Source: Streptomyces sp. 71268
Lineage (GTDB): Bacteria; Actinomycetota; Actinomycetes; Streptomycetales; Streptomycetaceae
DNA length: 64,000 nt
Direction of reading: 5' to 3'
Assembly: GCF_029392895.1 (NCBI RefSeq)
Contig: NZ_CP114200.1
Location: 8,252,501 to 8,316,500 of the forward strand
Shown: one piece after another, positions 52,271 through 60,887 of the stretch
How positions within the stretch are numbered: the first letter of the stretch is position 1
Layout: each line of letters starts with the position of its first letter
Notes under the pieces: model-generated
Told to the model about the DNA's origin: nothing
The model's database searches: none
Seen by the model: only the letters and a program-made list of their open reading frames with translations
Translations under genes and position numbers: made by a program

Positions 52271-53062
52271 ATTCTGACCCAAGCCGTGCCCCGAACGGCA
52301 ACCGTGCCAACGCGCTTGACGGAGCACGGCGCACACCTGGTGGCGTGCACGGCAGACGGTGTGCCCCGTGGCGCGGGGCCGGCCAACAGCGCCTCGGGGA
52401 GAGCCGAAGAACGACCCGTTTGCCGCACAACAGTCCTCCTGCGCGGGTGGCGCTTCGGACACCCGGACGAATGCGCACACCGGATCACGAGCGCGCCACG
52501 GCCCCCACGCCGACGCGCGCTCGGGCGCCCGAGCACGCACTCCCCGGCACCGAACCGGAACGCTGCCCGGGGCCGCCATACCCCGTCTGACCGCGAGGAA
52601 CGGGCCGCCACCCGACCCGAGCCGAGCGGTTCCGACCCGCAACCGGAACCCCTGAGCGAGGACGATCTCCCACCCCGCGCGCCGAGCCCCGGCGCCCGGC
52701 CGCGCGCCGGCCCGGCCCCCTGACCTACGGGTGGCGGGGAGCGGTCCAGGCCCCCGGTCGGACCGCCGGGGGGCTCCCCCCGGCGGCGCGTGAACGACCC
52801 GTCTCAGCCGCTTCGGCGCGCGCCCCGACGCGCGGTACGGGGCGCCGGGAGGCGCGATGAGGACGCCGCCGGCGTACGGGAGCGTTCGCACGGCGCACGC
52901 GCGGGCCACACGCCCGATTCGCGCCTGCGCGCCGTCCGCACGAACCGCGCATCCGTACGCTCCGTACCGCCGTGCGCCCGCGTGTGCCCGTGCGGGCGCG
53001 GGAGTGAGGTGGGGGTGAGGGAGGTGGGCGCGTGGCGCGCGATCGCACCGGGAAGCCTCGCG
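52271..53062. other. Long gene-free region left of the SUKH gene
   Basis: About 790 bp between the NB-ARC gene's start and the 8-bp repeat. Possible reading frames are Arg/Pro/Ala-rich and have no supporting start signals. A hairpin with an 11-bp stem (52763-52773 with 52776-52786) occurs, mostly G/C runs. It should contain the promoter of the NB-ARC gene. Confidence 0.45.
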
Positions 53063-53118
53063 CGGTCAGCCGGTCAGCCGGTCAGCCGGTCAGCCGGTCA
53101 GCCGGTCAGCCGGTCAGG
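53063..53118. repeat. Tandem 8-bp repeat (CGGTCAGC x7) overlapping a stop codon
   Basis: Six perfect copies and one variant of CGGTCAGC run head to tail. The stop codon of the SUKH-family gene (complement of 53106-53108) lies in the sixth unit. An 8-bp unit is the kind of short tandem repeat that changes length by slippage. Confidence 0.9.
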
Positions 53119-54059
53119 GGGCGCCATCGGTCTTCCTGTTGCAGGCCGAGCCGGCTTCCCCACACCAGCGCTCCGTCGATGAGGCCGGGTGTGTCCCGCA
53201 CGGCCAGGGCCGGGGCTTCGAGCATGTCGGCGGCGTCTTCCAGGTAGGTGACCAGGGTGTCGAGCTCCTCGTCGGGGCCCTCGCGGTAGCGGGACCAGCG
53301 GCCCAGGTAGCCCGTGGTGGTGTCCAGGTACAGGCCCGAGGTGCGGTCCGTCGCGCCGTGGGAGACCACGGGAACCCAGGCGGACCGCCAACCGACGAAC
53401 CGGTCCTCGGCGGGGCGTTGGGCGTTGAGGGTGTCCTGCCACGCCTGGGCGTCCATCTGGGACCGGTGGAAGTCAGCCACCTCCTCCAGGGGCATCAGGG
53501 CCTGGTTGCCGGGCAGCCACCCGGCGCCGTCGACCCCGTCGTCACCCGCCGTCAGCGCCCACAGGGTGCGCAGCTCGACGGGGAGTTGGAGCTCCAGGTC
53601 GGCTTCGAGGGTGGCTATGGCGGCGGGAGAGGCGCCGGCGCGCAGCGCGGCCAGGGAGCGCGGGGCGTTGTGCTGGAGCCAGTGGGTGACGCGGTGCCAG
53701 ACGTCGGCGATCTGGCGCACCACGAGCGCGTCGTCGGCGGGGCTGGTCGGCCGCGCGCGCTCCTCGGGTTCGTCAGCGTCCTGGGCGGGTGCGGTGGGCG
53801 CTGAGGGTGGGATCGGGTTGACGTAGCGGATCTGGATGCGGTCCGGCTCGCGCAGGTAGCCGACGGACAGGGCCGGGCAGTCCTCGAACAGGTCGCCCTC
53901 GACCGTCACGGTGAGGATGCCGGGCAGGCTGGAAGGGTGACCCATGTCCGGCGTCTCGGCCAACTGACCGGCCAGGACCCGCAGGGCGTAGGGGACGCCG
54001 GCTCCGAGGTGGGTGGCCGTGTCGTGGATGTGCGGGGGAACCTCGACGCTGACGTTCAT
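53106..54059 (-). CDS. SMI1/KNR4 (SUKH)-family protein
   Basis: A 317-residue protein. The N-terminal ~110 residues are an uncharacterised domain (ALRVLAGQLAETPDM, GILTVTVEGDLFEDCPA). From ~145 a SUKH domain is visible: ALRAGASPAAIATLEADLELQLPVELRTLWALTAGDDG-type start, then ALMPLEEVADFHR and WVPVVSHG, with the typical GDGTD-like region replaced by SGLYLDTTTGYLG. SUKH proteins are often immunity proteins or signalling modules, but no toxin gene is adjacent. Its stop falls in an 8-bp tandem repeat. The ATG at 54059 has AAGGAG ~11 nt upstream. Confidence 0.82.
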   Translation of the reverse strand: MNVSVEVPPHIHDTATHLGAGVPYALRVLAGQLAETPDMGHPSSLPGILTVTVEGDLFEDCPALSVGYLREPDRIQIRYVNPIPPSAPTAPAQDADEPEERARPTSPADDALVVRQIADVWHRVTHWLQHNAPRSLAALRAGASPAAIATLEADLELQLPVELRTLWALTAGDDGVDGAGWLPGNQALMPLEEVADFHRSQMDAQAWQDTLNAQRPAEDRFVGWRSAWVPVVSHGATDRTSGLYLDTTTGYLGRWSRYREGPDEELDTLVTYLEDAADMLEAPALAVRDTPGLIDGALVWGSRLGLQQEDRWRPLTG

Positions 54060-54335
54060 GGGCCTGATGCTCCTTGCCGGTCGGAAGCGGGGCGGCGGGC
54101 CCACAGTAGGACGCGCCCGCACCACCGGCCGGGGCGGCCCGGGTCGGCCAACCCACTGCGGCCTGTGCCGTGTTCACCCTGCCCCTCGGGCGTTAGGCTG
54201 GTGGGCATGGAGTGCTTCGCCGCCTGGCGTACCCGCCGCTGAGATCCCGGCTTCGCCCACCGTTCCACGTCGAGGGTGGGCCGGCCGACGCCGTTGTGAC
54301 CGGTAACCGGATCTCAGCCCGAAAGGCGCACTCCC

Positions 54336-54818
54336 ATGCTCGTTCGCGCGTTCAACCAACCCGACCTGGCACCACTGACCGCACTGACCATCGAGACGTT
54401 CCGCCCGTTCCACGAAGAGGTCTTCCGCCCGTTGATGGGCGAGGCCGTCTCCGCCGTCGAGTACGGCGACTGGCGCGAGGGCTACCGCGAGCAGGTGGCC
54501 GGGCTCCACGCCCCCGACCGTCACGCCCATGTCGCCGTCGCGGAGATCGACGGTGACATCGCGGGATACGTGGCCTGGAACGTCGACCCGGCCCGCAGGA
54601 AGGCCGTCGTCACGATCCTGGCCGTCGCGGCCCACCATCGCCGGCGCCGCGTCGGCGCCACCCTGTGCGAGCACGCCTTCGCGCGGATGCGGGCCCTTGG
54701 CGCCCAGGTGGTCGAGATCGGCACCGGGGGTGACCCCTTCCACGCGCCCGCCCGGGCCCTCTACGAGGAACTGGGGTGCACCGCGCTCCCCGTCGCGGTC
54801 TACTACCGACCGCTCTGA
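54336..54818 (+). CDS. GNAT-family N-acetyltransferase
   Basis: A 160-residue GNAT enzyme. The acetyl-CoA-binding region is VVTILAVAAHHRRRRVGATLCEHAF, with a basic RRRRVGA loop (Q/RxxGxG/A-type). The rest fits a single GNAT fold, with EIGTGGDPFHAPARALYEELGC as the C-terminal part. The acceptor amine is unknown. It converges with another GNAT gene. Confidence 0.88.
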   Translation: MLVRAFNQPDLAPLTALTIETFRPFHEEVFRPLMGEAVSAVEYGDWREGYREQVAGLHAPDRHAHVAVAEIDGDIAGYVAWNVDPARRKAVVTILAVAAHHRRRRVGATLCEHAFARMRALGAQVVEIGTGGDPFHAPARALYEELGCTALPVAVYYRPL

Positions 54819-54856
54819 GCCGCCCGCCCCCCGCGCCACCGGGCCGCGCGGGTGGG

Positions 54857-54895
54857 GGCCCGGTGCCGGCCGCCCAGCCGGGCCGGCACCGGGCC
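54857..54895. terminator. Bidirectional hairpin between two GNAT genes
   Basis: A perfect 15-bp stem (54857-54871 with 54881-54895, 9-nt loop) lies between the converging stops at 54818 and 54902. Confidence 0.85.
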
Positions 54896-54901
54896 GCGTG
54901 G

Positions 54902-55465
54902 TCAGCGCAGGGTGGCGTCAGCGGTCGTGACGCCGAAGCTGACGGTCGTCGCGTCCTGGCGCAGACGGCGCAGCCCCGCCTTCTCCAGGACCCGCACCGA
55001 GGCGGGGTTGGTCAGCTCCACGGTGGCGTGCACCGTGTGCACACCCGGCGCCGTGAGGGCGAACGCCACCAGGGCCCGGGCCGCCTCGGCGGCGTAACCC
55101 CGGTTGCGGCGGGAGGCGACGACGCCGTACCCGAATTCAAGGCTTCCCTCCGTGGGCGGCCAGAACAAGCCGATGGCGCCAACCACCAGGCCGGTCTCAC
55201 GCTCGATGATCTGGCGTTGGCCGTAGCGGCCCCGGCTGTCGGGGTGGGTGGTGACGTAACCGGCGATGACACGGTCCCCCTCGCCGGGGAAGTCATCGGC
55301 CCAGTGTGCGCGGCGCGCCCCGTCGACGACCGCGGTGAGGTCGTCGGCGGGCCACTGCCGCAGCACGAGGCGGTCGGTGTGCAGGTCCGATCCGGTCGCC
55401 GGCGGCTCGGCGGAGGAACCGGAAGGACGAGCGGCACGAGAGGAACGAGCGGGGTTGGAAGACAT
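54902..55465 (-). CDS. GNAT-family N-acetyltransferase, RimJ/RimL-like
   Basis: A 187-residue protein with a Ser/Ala-rich N-terminus (~35 residues) and a GNAT domain that opens TDRLVLRQWPADDLTAVVDG, typical of the RimJ/RimL group. FGYGVVASRRNRGYAAEAARALVAFAL is the CoA-binding region and NPASVRVLEKAGLRRLR the C-terminal signature. The start at 55465 has AGGAG upstream. Substrate (ribosomal protein N-terminus or small amine) is unknown. Confidence 0.88.
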   Translation of the reverse strand: MSSNPARSSRAARPSGSSAEPPATGSDLHTDRLVLRQWPADDLTAVVDGARRAHWADDFPGEGDRVIAGYVTTHPDSRGRYGQRQIIERETGLVVGAIGLFWPPTEGSLEFGYGVVASRRNRGYAAEAARALVAFALTAPGVHTVHATVELTNPASVRVLEKAGLRRLRQDATTVSFGVTTADATLR

Positions 55466-55714
55466 GTGAGGCTCCTGGTCAGTGGTGTTGACCGGGTCGC
55501 TCACCTGTCGCGGCGACCCGGATCCGGGCATGCTGATGAGGCTGCTGGCCGAGCCATATTCATCAACCCCCTGCTCGTCGCGGGCCGTTCGTCGCGGGCG
55601 GCGCGCACGGGGCCGCCGCCGTTGACCGTCGAGTACGTGGCGGAGCCTAGCAAGCACCCGATCAGGCGCCGCACCTCGGTGCTGGTCAGGGCGCTCGCCG
55701 CGGCGCACCGCTGG

Positions 55715-57832
55715 CTAGCGCGGGTCTGGGAGCCGCAGCGCGAGCATGGCGATGTCGTCGCGACCGGTCTGCGCGGGGTGGGCCAGCAGCACGTCACAGA
55801 AGACGTCGAGGGGCTCGTGGGCGAGGGTGGCCGCGTGCCGGCGCAGTCGCTCCAACCCCTGGTCGAGGTCCTCGTCCGGTCGCTCGACCAGGCCGTCGGT
55901 GTACAGCAACAGGGTGCAGCCGCGGGGCAGGGGGTGCACGCTGCTCTTGCGCGGCTCGTCCGGGAACAGGCCGCCGAGCAGCACGTCCTGCGCGTCGTCC
56001 AGGAAGCGCGCCACGCCCTCCCGGGTGACCAACAGAGGTGGAGGGTGGCCGGCGACGGAGTAGTTCAACTGCCACGGCCCACCCGTCGGGCCCTCCACGC
56101 GTGCCAGGACGCAGGTGGTGGTGGACTCCTGGGGGCTCAGGACCAAGGTGTTGACGTCCAGTCGGCGCAGGATGTCGCCCGGCGGCTCCTCCCGGTCGAC
56201 GGCCAGCGCGCGCAGCATGTTGCGGGTGCGGCTCATGGTGACGGCGGCGTCCAGGTCGTGGCCCGCCACGTCGCCGATGATGAGCACGGTGGCACCGTCC
56301 CGCAGCACGAACGAGTCGTACCAGTCACCACCCACCTCGGCCGCCGTGGGGCTGGCCAGGTAGCGGGCGGTGATGGCCAGGTCGGGCACCTTCGGCGGCG
56401 GGGTGAGCAGGCTGTGTTGCAGGGCCCGGGCGACCTGTTGGGTGCGCTGGAGTTGCAGGGCCCGACTGAGGGGTGCGTGCGCCCGCTCGATCAACTCCCG
56501 CATCAGGTCGCGGTCGGCCGGCGACAGCGGATCCCGGTCGCCGCAGACGTACGCCGCGACCACGGCCACCACCTCGCCGTCGACCAGCACCGGCAGCAGC
56601 GCTCCGCTGTGCGCGCCGATGCGGTTCAACCAGGCCACGGTGCCCGGCGCGGCGAAGTCGGGCGGCACGGCGCCGGGCGGGAACGTGGCGTGCAGCGGCT
56701 GCCGTTCGCACACCACCCGCGCCATCGCGTGCCGCGCGCCGATGACCTCCTCGCTGCGCAGCGGCGGCCCCGGCGGCAGGCCCGGGCGCGCGACGGCCGC
56801 GCCCCGCTCCACCGCCAGCGGGCCGGCGTCGGGCCCGCGCTCGGGGCCGGAGAACTCGCTGAGCAGGTAGATGCCGCACTCGTCGGCGAGCGCGGGGACC
56901 AGGACCGAACCGAGCACCGTGAACGCCTCACGGGCGGTGGGCGACTCCGTCACGGCGCGCGAGGCGCGCCGGATGAGCGAGCTGCGCCGCTCGGCGAGCC
57001 AGCGCTCCTCGATGTCGGTGCAGGCGCTCACCCACTCCCGCACCCGCCCGCCCTCGCGCACCGGCACCGCGTGCAGCTCGCAGTGGCGGTAGCCGCCGTC
57101 CGCCTGGCGTAGCCGGAACGCGTACTGGAACACCTCCGGCACCTCGGCGACGGCGCGGCGCCACGAGCGGGCCAGTTCGTCGCGGTCGTCGGGGTGGGCG
57201 CTGTCCAGCCAGCCGCTGCCCCGGAAGGCCTCCGGGGGCTGTCCTGTGGTGCGCTCCCAGGCCGGGCTGTGCTCGATGACCTGCCCCTGGCTGTCGCTCA
57301 CCCACACCTGCTGGGTGAGCGCCGTGGTCAGTGACTCGTAGCGCAGCAGGGCCCGGCGCCGCTCCTCGGCCAGCACCCGGGTCTGCTCCGCCGCCGTCAC
57401 CTGTTCGGTCTCCTCCACCACGACCAGCAGCAGGCCGGGCTCGCGGTCGGCCAGCTCGATCCGGGAGGCGCTGAACGACAGGTACCGCTGGGTGGCCCGC
57501 GCGGCATCCGCCGGGGCGGCGTGGCTCGCGCCGCCCACGGTGAAGGGGATGGCGGACGCCCGCGCGGTCCGGCCGGTGTGGAACGCGTCCTCCAGCAGAT
57601 CCAGGTCCGCCTGCTCCCGCAGGTCGGCGAAGAGCTCGCGCAGCGGCATGCCCAGCGGCCGCTCGCCGAAGATCTCGTGGTACGCCTGGTTCGTGTACGC
57701 CAGGACCAGCCGGTCGCCGCGGTAGACCGCCACCCCGACCGGCGCCGTGTCAAAGACGTCCAGTGGCAGCCCACTGGATGCGATCTTCTCTTCATTTCGG
57801 CGCAAAGGCGACATATTTGTATGATGCGCCAT
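55715..57832 (-). CDS. PAS/GAF-domain PP2C (SpoIIE-type) protein phosphatase
   Basis: A 705-residue signalling phosphatase. Two PAS-like domains occupy ~15-150 (FDTAPVGVAVYRGDRLVLAYTNQAYHEIFG) and ~165-300 (QVWVSDSQGQVIEHSPAWERTTG); a GAF domain follows (~310-465). The SpoIIE PP2C domain is at ~475-705: AEVGGDWYDSFVLRDG, IGDVAGHDLDAAV, YTDGLVERPDEDLDQG and GRDDIAMLAL, with metal-binding Asp residues intact. Such proteins dephosphorylate anti-anti-sigma factors, the counterpart of RsbW-like kinases. The start is uncertain (57832 or 57814). Confidence 0.9.
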   Translation of the reverse strand: MAHHTNMSPLRRNEEKIASSGLPLDVFDTAPVGVAVYRGDRLVLAYTNQAYHEIFGERPLGMPLRELFADLREQADLDLLEDAFHTGRTARASAIPFTVGGASHAAPADAARATQRYLSFSASRIELADREPGLLLVVVEETEQVTAAEQTRVLAEERRRALLRYESLTTALTQQVWVSDSQGQVIEHSPAWERTTGQPPEAFRGSGWLDSAHPDDRDELARSWRRAVAEVPEVFQYAFRLRQADGGYRHCELHAVPVREGGRVREWVSACTDIEERWLAERRSSLIRRASRAVTESPTAREAFTVLGSVLVPALADECGIYLLSEFSGPERGPDAGPLAVERGAAVARPGLPPGPPLRSEEVIGARHAMARVVCERQPLHATFPPGAVPPDFAAPGTVAWLNRIGAHSGALLPVLVDGEVVAVVAAYVCGDRDPLSPADRDLMRELIERAHAPLSRALQLQRTQQVARALQHSLLTPPPKVPDLAITARYLASPTAAEVGGDWYDSFVLRDGATVLIIGDVAGHDLDAAVTMSRTRNMLRALAVDREEPPGDILRRLDVNTLVLSPQESTTTCVLARVEGPTGGPWQLNYSVAGHPPPLLVTREGVARFLDDAQDVLLGGLFPDEPRKSSVHPLPRGCTLLLYTDGLVERPDEDLDQGLERLRRHAATLAHEPLDVFCDVLLAHPAQTGRDDIAMLALRLPDPR

Positions 57833-57921
57833 GATCGCTACGACCGTCACGGAGGGTGCGTGCCGCGCCGCCGCGTGGCGCGCGCCCGGGCGCGCCGGGG
57901 CTCCGGAAGCCCGATGACGGG

Positions 57922-58896
57922 TCAGGAGGCGCTGGTCGCGAACGCGTCCACGCCCGTCAGCTCGGCCGACAGCACCCACAGCCGCGCCGCCTGCCCCGGG
58001 TCCACGGCGTAGCCGCGCACCCCGCCGCTCATCGGCGCCGCGTCGTCACCGCACACCTCGGCGATGTCGCAGTCCTCGCAGTAGACGCCGCCCAGGCCCG
58101 CCAGGAGCGGGGAGGTGGCCGCCCACACCTGGGTCGCCGCACCCTGCTCGGGCGTCTTGAAGCTCTCGGCCGGGGTGCCCGCCTCGTCGATCCAGCCCCG
58201 GTCGAGCATCTCCTGCCGCGTCATGTGGCGCTGGAGCGGGGTGAGGATGGCGCCGGGGTGCAGCGCGAAGGCCCGTACGCCCGCGTCGCGACCGCGCGCG
58301 TCGAGGTGCACGGCCAGCAGGACGTTGGCCGTCTTCGCCTGCCCGTACGCCAGCCACCTGTCGTAGCCGCGGGTGAAGTGCGGGTCGTCCCAGCGGATGT
58401 CCGACAGGTGGTGGCCCGCGGACGACACCGACACCACGCGCCCGCCGCCGGCGGCCAGCGCCGGCCACAGGTGGTTCACGAGCGCGAAGTGGCCCAGGTG
58501 GTTGGTGGCGAACTGGGCCTCCCAGCCCGGGCCGACCCGCGTCTCCGGGCAGGCCATGACCGCGGCGTTGTTGACGAGGACGTCCACGGGTCGCCCCGAC
58601 GCCAGCACGCGCTCGGCGAACGCGCGCACGCTCGCCAGGTCGGCCAGGTCCAGTTCGTCGACCTCGACACCGTCGACGCCGGCGAGGGCCCGCTCGGCGA
58701 CGGCGCGCCGCCGGGCGGGCACGATCACCCGCGCGCCGGCGCCGGTCAGGGCGCGCGTCGTCTCGCGGCCGAGGCCCGAGTAGCCGCCGGTGACGATGGC
58801 GAGGGTGCCGGTGAGGTCGATGCCGCGCAGGACGTCGTCGGTGGTGCTGCGGGAGTGGAAGCCCGATCCGATGCCGCGTTGAGGTGTTGTCGTCAT
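57922..58896 (-). CDS. Short-chain dehydrogenase/reductase
   Basis: A 324-residue SDR of the protochlorophyllide-reductase/WW-oxidoreductase-like group. The cofactor motif is IVTGGYSGLGRET (TGxxxGxG), NNAA is present as VNNAAVMACPE, and the catalytic Tyr-Lys pair is YGQAK. The Ser of the tetrad is in VSVSSAGHH. It has a Cys pair CEDC near the C-terminus. An NADP(H)-dependent alcohol or ketone reductase is likely; the substrate is unknown. The frame continues far upstream without a start, so the ATG at 58896 is used. Confidence 0.88.
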   Translation of the reverse strand: MTTTPQRGIGSGFHSRSTTDDVLRGIDLTGTLAIVTGGYSGLGRETTRALTGAGARVIVPARRRAVAERALAGVDGVEVDELDLADLASVRAFAERVLASGRPVDVLVNNAAVMACPETRVGPGWEAQFATNHLGHFALVNHLWPALAAGGGRVVSVSSAGHHLSDIRWDDPHFTRGYDRWLAYGQAKTANVLLAVHLDARGRDAGVRAFALHPGAILTPLQRHMTRQEMLDRGWIDEAGTPAESFKTPEQGAATQVWAATSPLLAGLGGVYCEDCDIAEVCGDDAAPMSGGVRGYAVDPGQAARLWVLSAELTGVDAFATSAS

Positions 58897-58963
58897 GGAC
58901 CGCACGCTATGCGTGTGAGTGCGCTCCAAGGCAAGCGGCGGGCCCGGTGGGTGTGCCGGGCGC

Positions 58964-59527
58964 CTACGCGTGCAGCGGGATCTCGTAGTGCACCGTGCCG
59001 CACCCCGGGCCGTGCTCGCCGGTGGTCCTGGCGTCGAAGACTTCTTTGGCGACGCTGTCCCAAAAGCCCTGCGCGCCGGGCACGTTGACGTTGGTGTGCA
59101 GGTAGACGCAGTCGTACCCCGCGGTCGCGGCGGCGAAGGCGCACGCCCGGCGGACCATGGCCCGCGCCAGCCCGTGCCTGCGGTGCTCCGCGGCCACGTA
59201 CACGCGCACGAGTTGGGCGGTGGAGCCGGTGGGGTAGCGCTCGGCGAGCCAGCGCGGGTGGGGTGGGTGGGCCGGGCCGCGGGAGAGCACGCCGGTGGTT
59301 CCCACCACCGCCCCGTCGAGGGTGGCCACCAGGAGCAGGTGGCGCGGGTCGGCCAGGTAGGTGCCCTCGATGTCGACGACGTCCGCGTGCCAGGCGGGCA
59401 CGTAGCCGTAGCCGAACTCGCGGTAGAAGGTGTCCAGCATGACCCGTCGGGCGCCTTCCGCGTCCTCGGGCCGGGCCGCGCGCAGCTCGTAGGGGCCCAC
59501 GCGGTGGGGGGTGGTGTCGCGATGCAT
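58964..59527 (-). CDS. GNAT-family N-acetyltransferase under a Zur-box-like site
   Basis: A 187-residue GNAT protein. The CoA-binding region is LVRVYVAAEHRRHGLARAMVRRACAFA and the C-terminus has YLHTNVNVPGAQGFWDSV. The start at 59527 is only 22 bp from an A/T-rich 15-bp element of the Zur/Fur type, implying a short leader or leaderless mRNA and possible metal control. The product is probably cytoplasmic; its substrate is unknown. Confidence 0.85.
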   Translation of the reverse strand: MHRDTTPHRVGPYELRAARPEDAEGARRVMLDTFYREFGYGYVPAWHADVVDIEGTYLADPRHLLLVATLDGAVVGTTGVLSRGPAHPPHPRWLAERYPTGSTAQLVRVYVAAEHRRHGLARAMVRRACAFAAATAGYDCVYLHTNVNVPGAQGFWDSVAKEVFDARTTGEHGPGCGTVHYEIPLHA

Positions 59528-59549
59528 GGCGCACAGCCTACACCCGTTA

Positions 59550-59564
59550 TGAAAACCATTATCA
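59550..59564 (-). promoter_or_regulatory. Zur/Fur-box-like 7-1-7 element
   Basis: On the minus strand the element reads TGATAATGGTTTTCA, an imperfect 7-1-7 inverted repeat that differs at two positions from the TGAAAATNATTTTCA-like consensus of actinobacterial Zur sites. It is a striking A/T-rich island in very GC-rich DNA, just upstream of a GNAT gene. Similarity to Zur rather than Fur is from memory of the consensus. Confidence 0.5.
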
Positions 59565-59648
59565 ACAGTGTCGGGGGGTGGAGCATCGCCCACCGCCCCG
59601 GGCGACGCGGGTCGTCCGGGGCGGCGTGGAGCGGGGCACGGCGCCGGG

Positions 59649-60887
59649 TCAGTCGGCCCCGAGCGCGTTGTCCACCAACCGCAGCGCCGCCCTGGCCTGC
59701 GCGTCGGCCGCGTCGCCCGTCATCCGCAGCGTGTAGACCGCGGCGGTCGCGGCGCGCGAGCCGTCGGGTCGCACACCGCTCTCGGAGACCGTGCCCAGGT
59801 GCGTGCCGCCGTGGAACCAGATCCCGTCCGAGCTGCCGCGCGCCGGCCGCCAGGCCACACCGAGCCCGTAGCGGACCCCGCGCGCGGCGATCCAGTCCGG
59901 CGCCGGCACCGTCTTCCGCATCGCGGCCAGTTGTGCCGGTCGCAGCAGTCGCCCGCCGAACAGCGCGCGCCAGAACGTGGCCAGCTCGCGGGGTGTGCTG
60001 ATCAGCGAGCCGTCGGCGTAGCCGCCGAAGGCCAGCGTCGTGTCCGTCAGCTCGCGCTCGCCGGGGAAGGCCGTGTACGCGGTGGCCGTTGGCTGGGGCA
60101 CGTACGGCGAGGTGCCCGGGGTCAGGGTGTGGCGCAGGCCCAGCGGCTCGATGACGCGCTCGTGCACCTCCTGAGCCCAGGAGTGCCCCGTCACCCGCTC
60201 GATGACCAGGCCCGCGAGGACGTAGTTGGTGTTGGAGTAGGACCAGCGTCGCTCGCCGGCCGGGTCGTCGGCGTCGGGCAGCCACCCGGGCGGCTGACTG
60301 AGGGCCGCCGCCACCTGCTGACGGGGTGTCTGGTGGGAGAACCGCTCCGCGCGGTAGCCGGCGGGCGTCGGGGGCTCGCCGCCGCCCGAGGCCGCCAGGT
60401 AGTCGGCCAGGCCGCTGGTGTGCCGCAGCAGGTTGGCCAGGGTGACGCGACGCCCGTCGTTGCCGTTGCCCCGCACCAGACCCGGCAGCCAGCGCTCGAC
60501 CGGGTCGGTGAGCGCCAACCTGCCCTCCCCGACGAGTTGCAGGGTGACCGTGGCCGTGAACGGCTTGGTGTCGCTGCCGATCCGGTAGTACGCGTCCCAC
60601 GGCATCGGGCGACCCGTCGCCAGGTCGGCGGTGCCGGCCCGGGCCGCCGCGCGCCCACCCGCCGTCTGCACCTCGGCCAGCACGCCGGTGGCGCCCGTGG
60701 CCCGGACGGCCGCCACGTCGCGCTGGAGGGCCGCGTCGTGCCGGGCCCGCTCCGCCCGGCCCCGGCCGCCCCGGCGGCGTCGCTCGTCCGCGGCGGTCGC
60801 CGCCACCGGGGCGGCGCCGACCAGCAGCGCGGCAGCGGCGGCGGACACCCCGGCGCGCCGGCTGAACGCCGGCCGCGCCGCGCTCAC
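59649..60887 (-). CDS. Exported beta-lactamase-family serine hydrolase (D-Ala-D-Ala carboxypeptidase-like)
   Basis: A 412-residue protein with a twin-arginine-like signal peptide (SRRAGVSAAAAALLVG, cleavage near ~33). The nucleophile motif SDTK is at Ser105-Lys108, the YSN motif in RRWSYSNTNYVLAGLVIE, and HGG in FHGGTHLG plays the KTG role. It follows the layout of S. R61-type DD-peptidases and class C beta-lactamases. The GTG at 60887 overlaps the stop of the TAP-type hydrolase (GTGA), so the pair is translationally coupled. Confidence 0.9.
   Translation of the reverse strand: MSAARPAFSRRAGVSAAAAALLVGAAPVAATAADERRRRGGRGRAERARHDAALQRDVAAVRATGATGVLAEVQTAGGRAAARAGTADLATGRPMPWDAYYRIGSDTKPFTATVTLQLVGEGRLALTDPVERWLPGLVRGNGNDGRRVTLANLLRHTSGLADYLAASGGGEPPTPAGYRAERFSHQTPRQQVAAALSQPPGWLPDADDPAGERRWSYSNTNYVLAGLVIERVTGHSWAQEVHERVIEPLGLRHTLTPGTSPYVPQPTATAYTAFPGERELTDTTLAFGGYADGSLISTPRELATFWRALFGGRLLRPAQLAAMRKTVPAPDWIAARGVRYGLGVAWRPARGSSDGIWFHGGTHLGTVSESGVRPDGSRAATAAVYTLRMTGDAADAQARAALRLVDNALGAD

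Noticed and set aside
48851..52723. A ~1290-residue open frame on the plus strand
   Set aside because: It runs antisense to the NB-ARC gene and out of frame with the dehydrogenase; composition is Arg/Gln/Pro-rich, typical of a high-GC shadow frame.
53063..53118. Possible CRISPR or direct-repeat array
   Set aside because: Units are 8 bp without spacers. It is a simple tandem repeat.
57922..60600. Continuous ~890-residue frame over the SDR gene
   Set aside because: Residues upstream of the SDR start are the GNAT and serine hydrolase genes read in a wrong frame.
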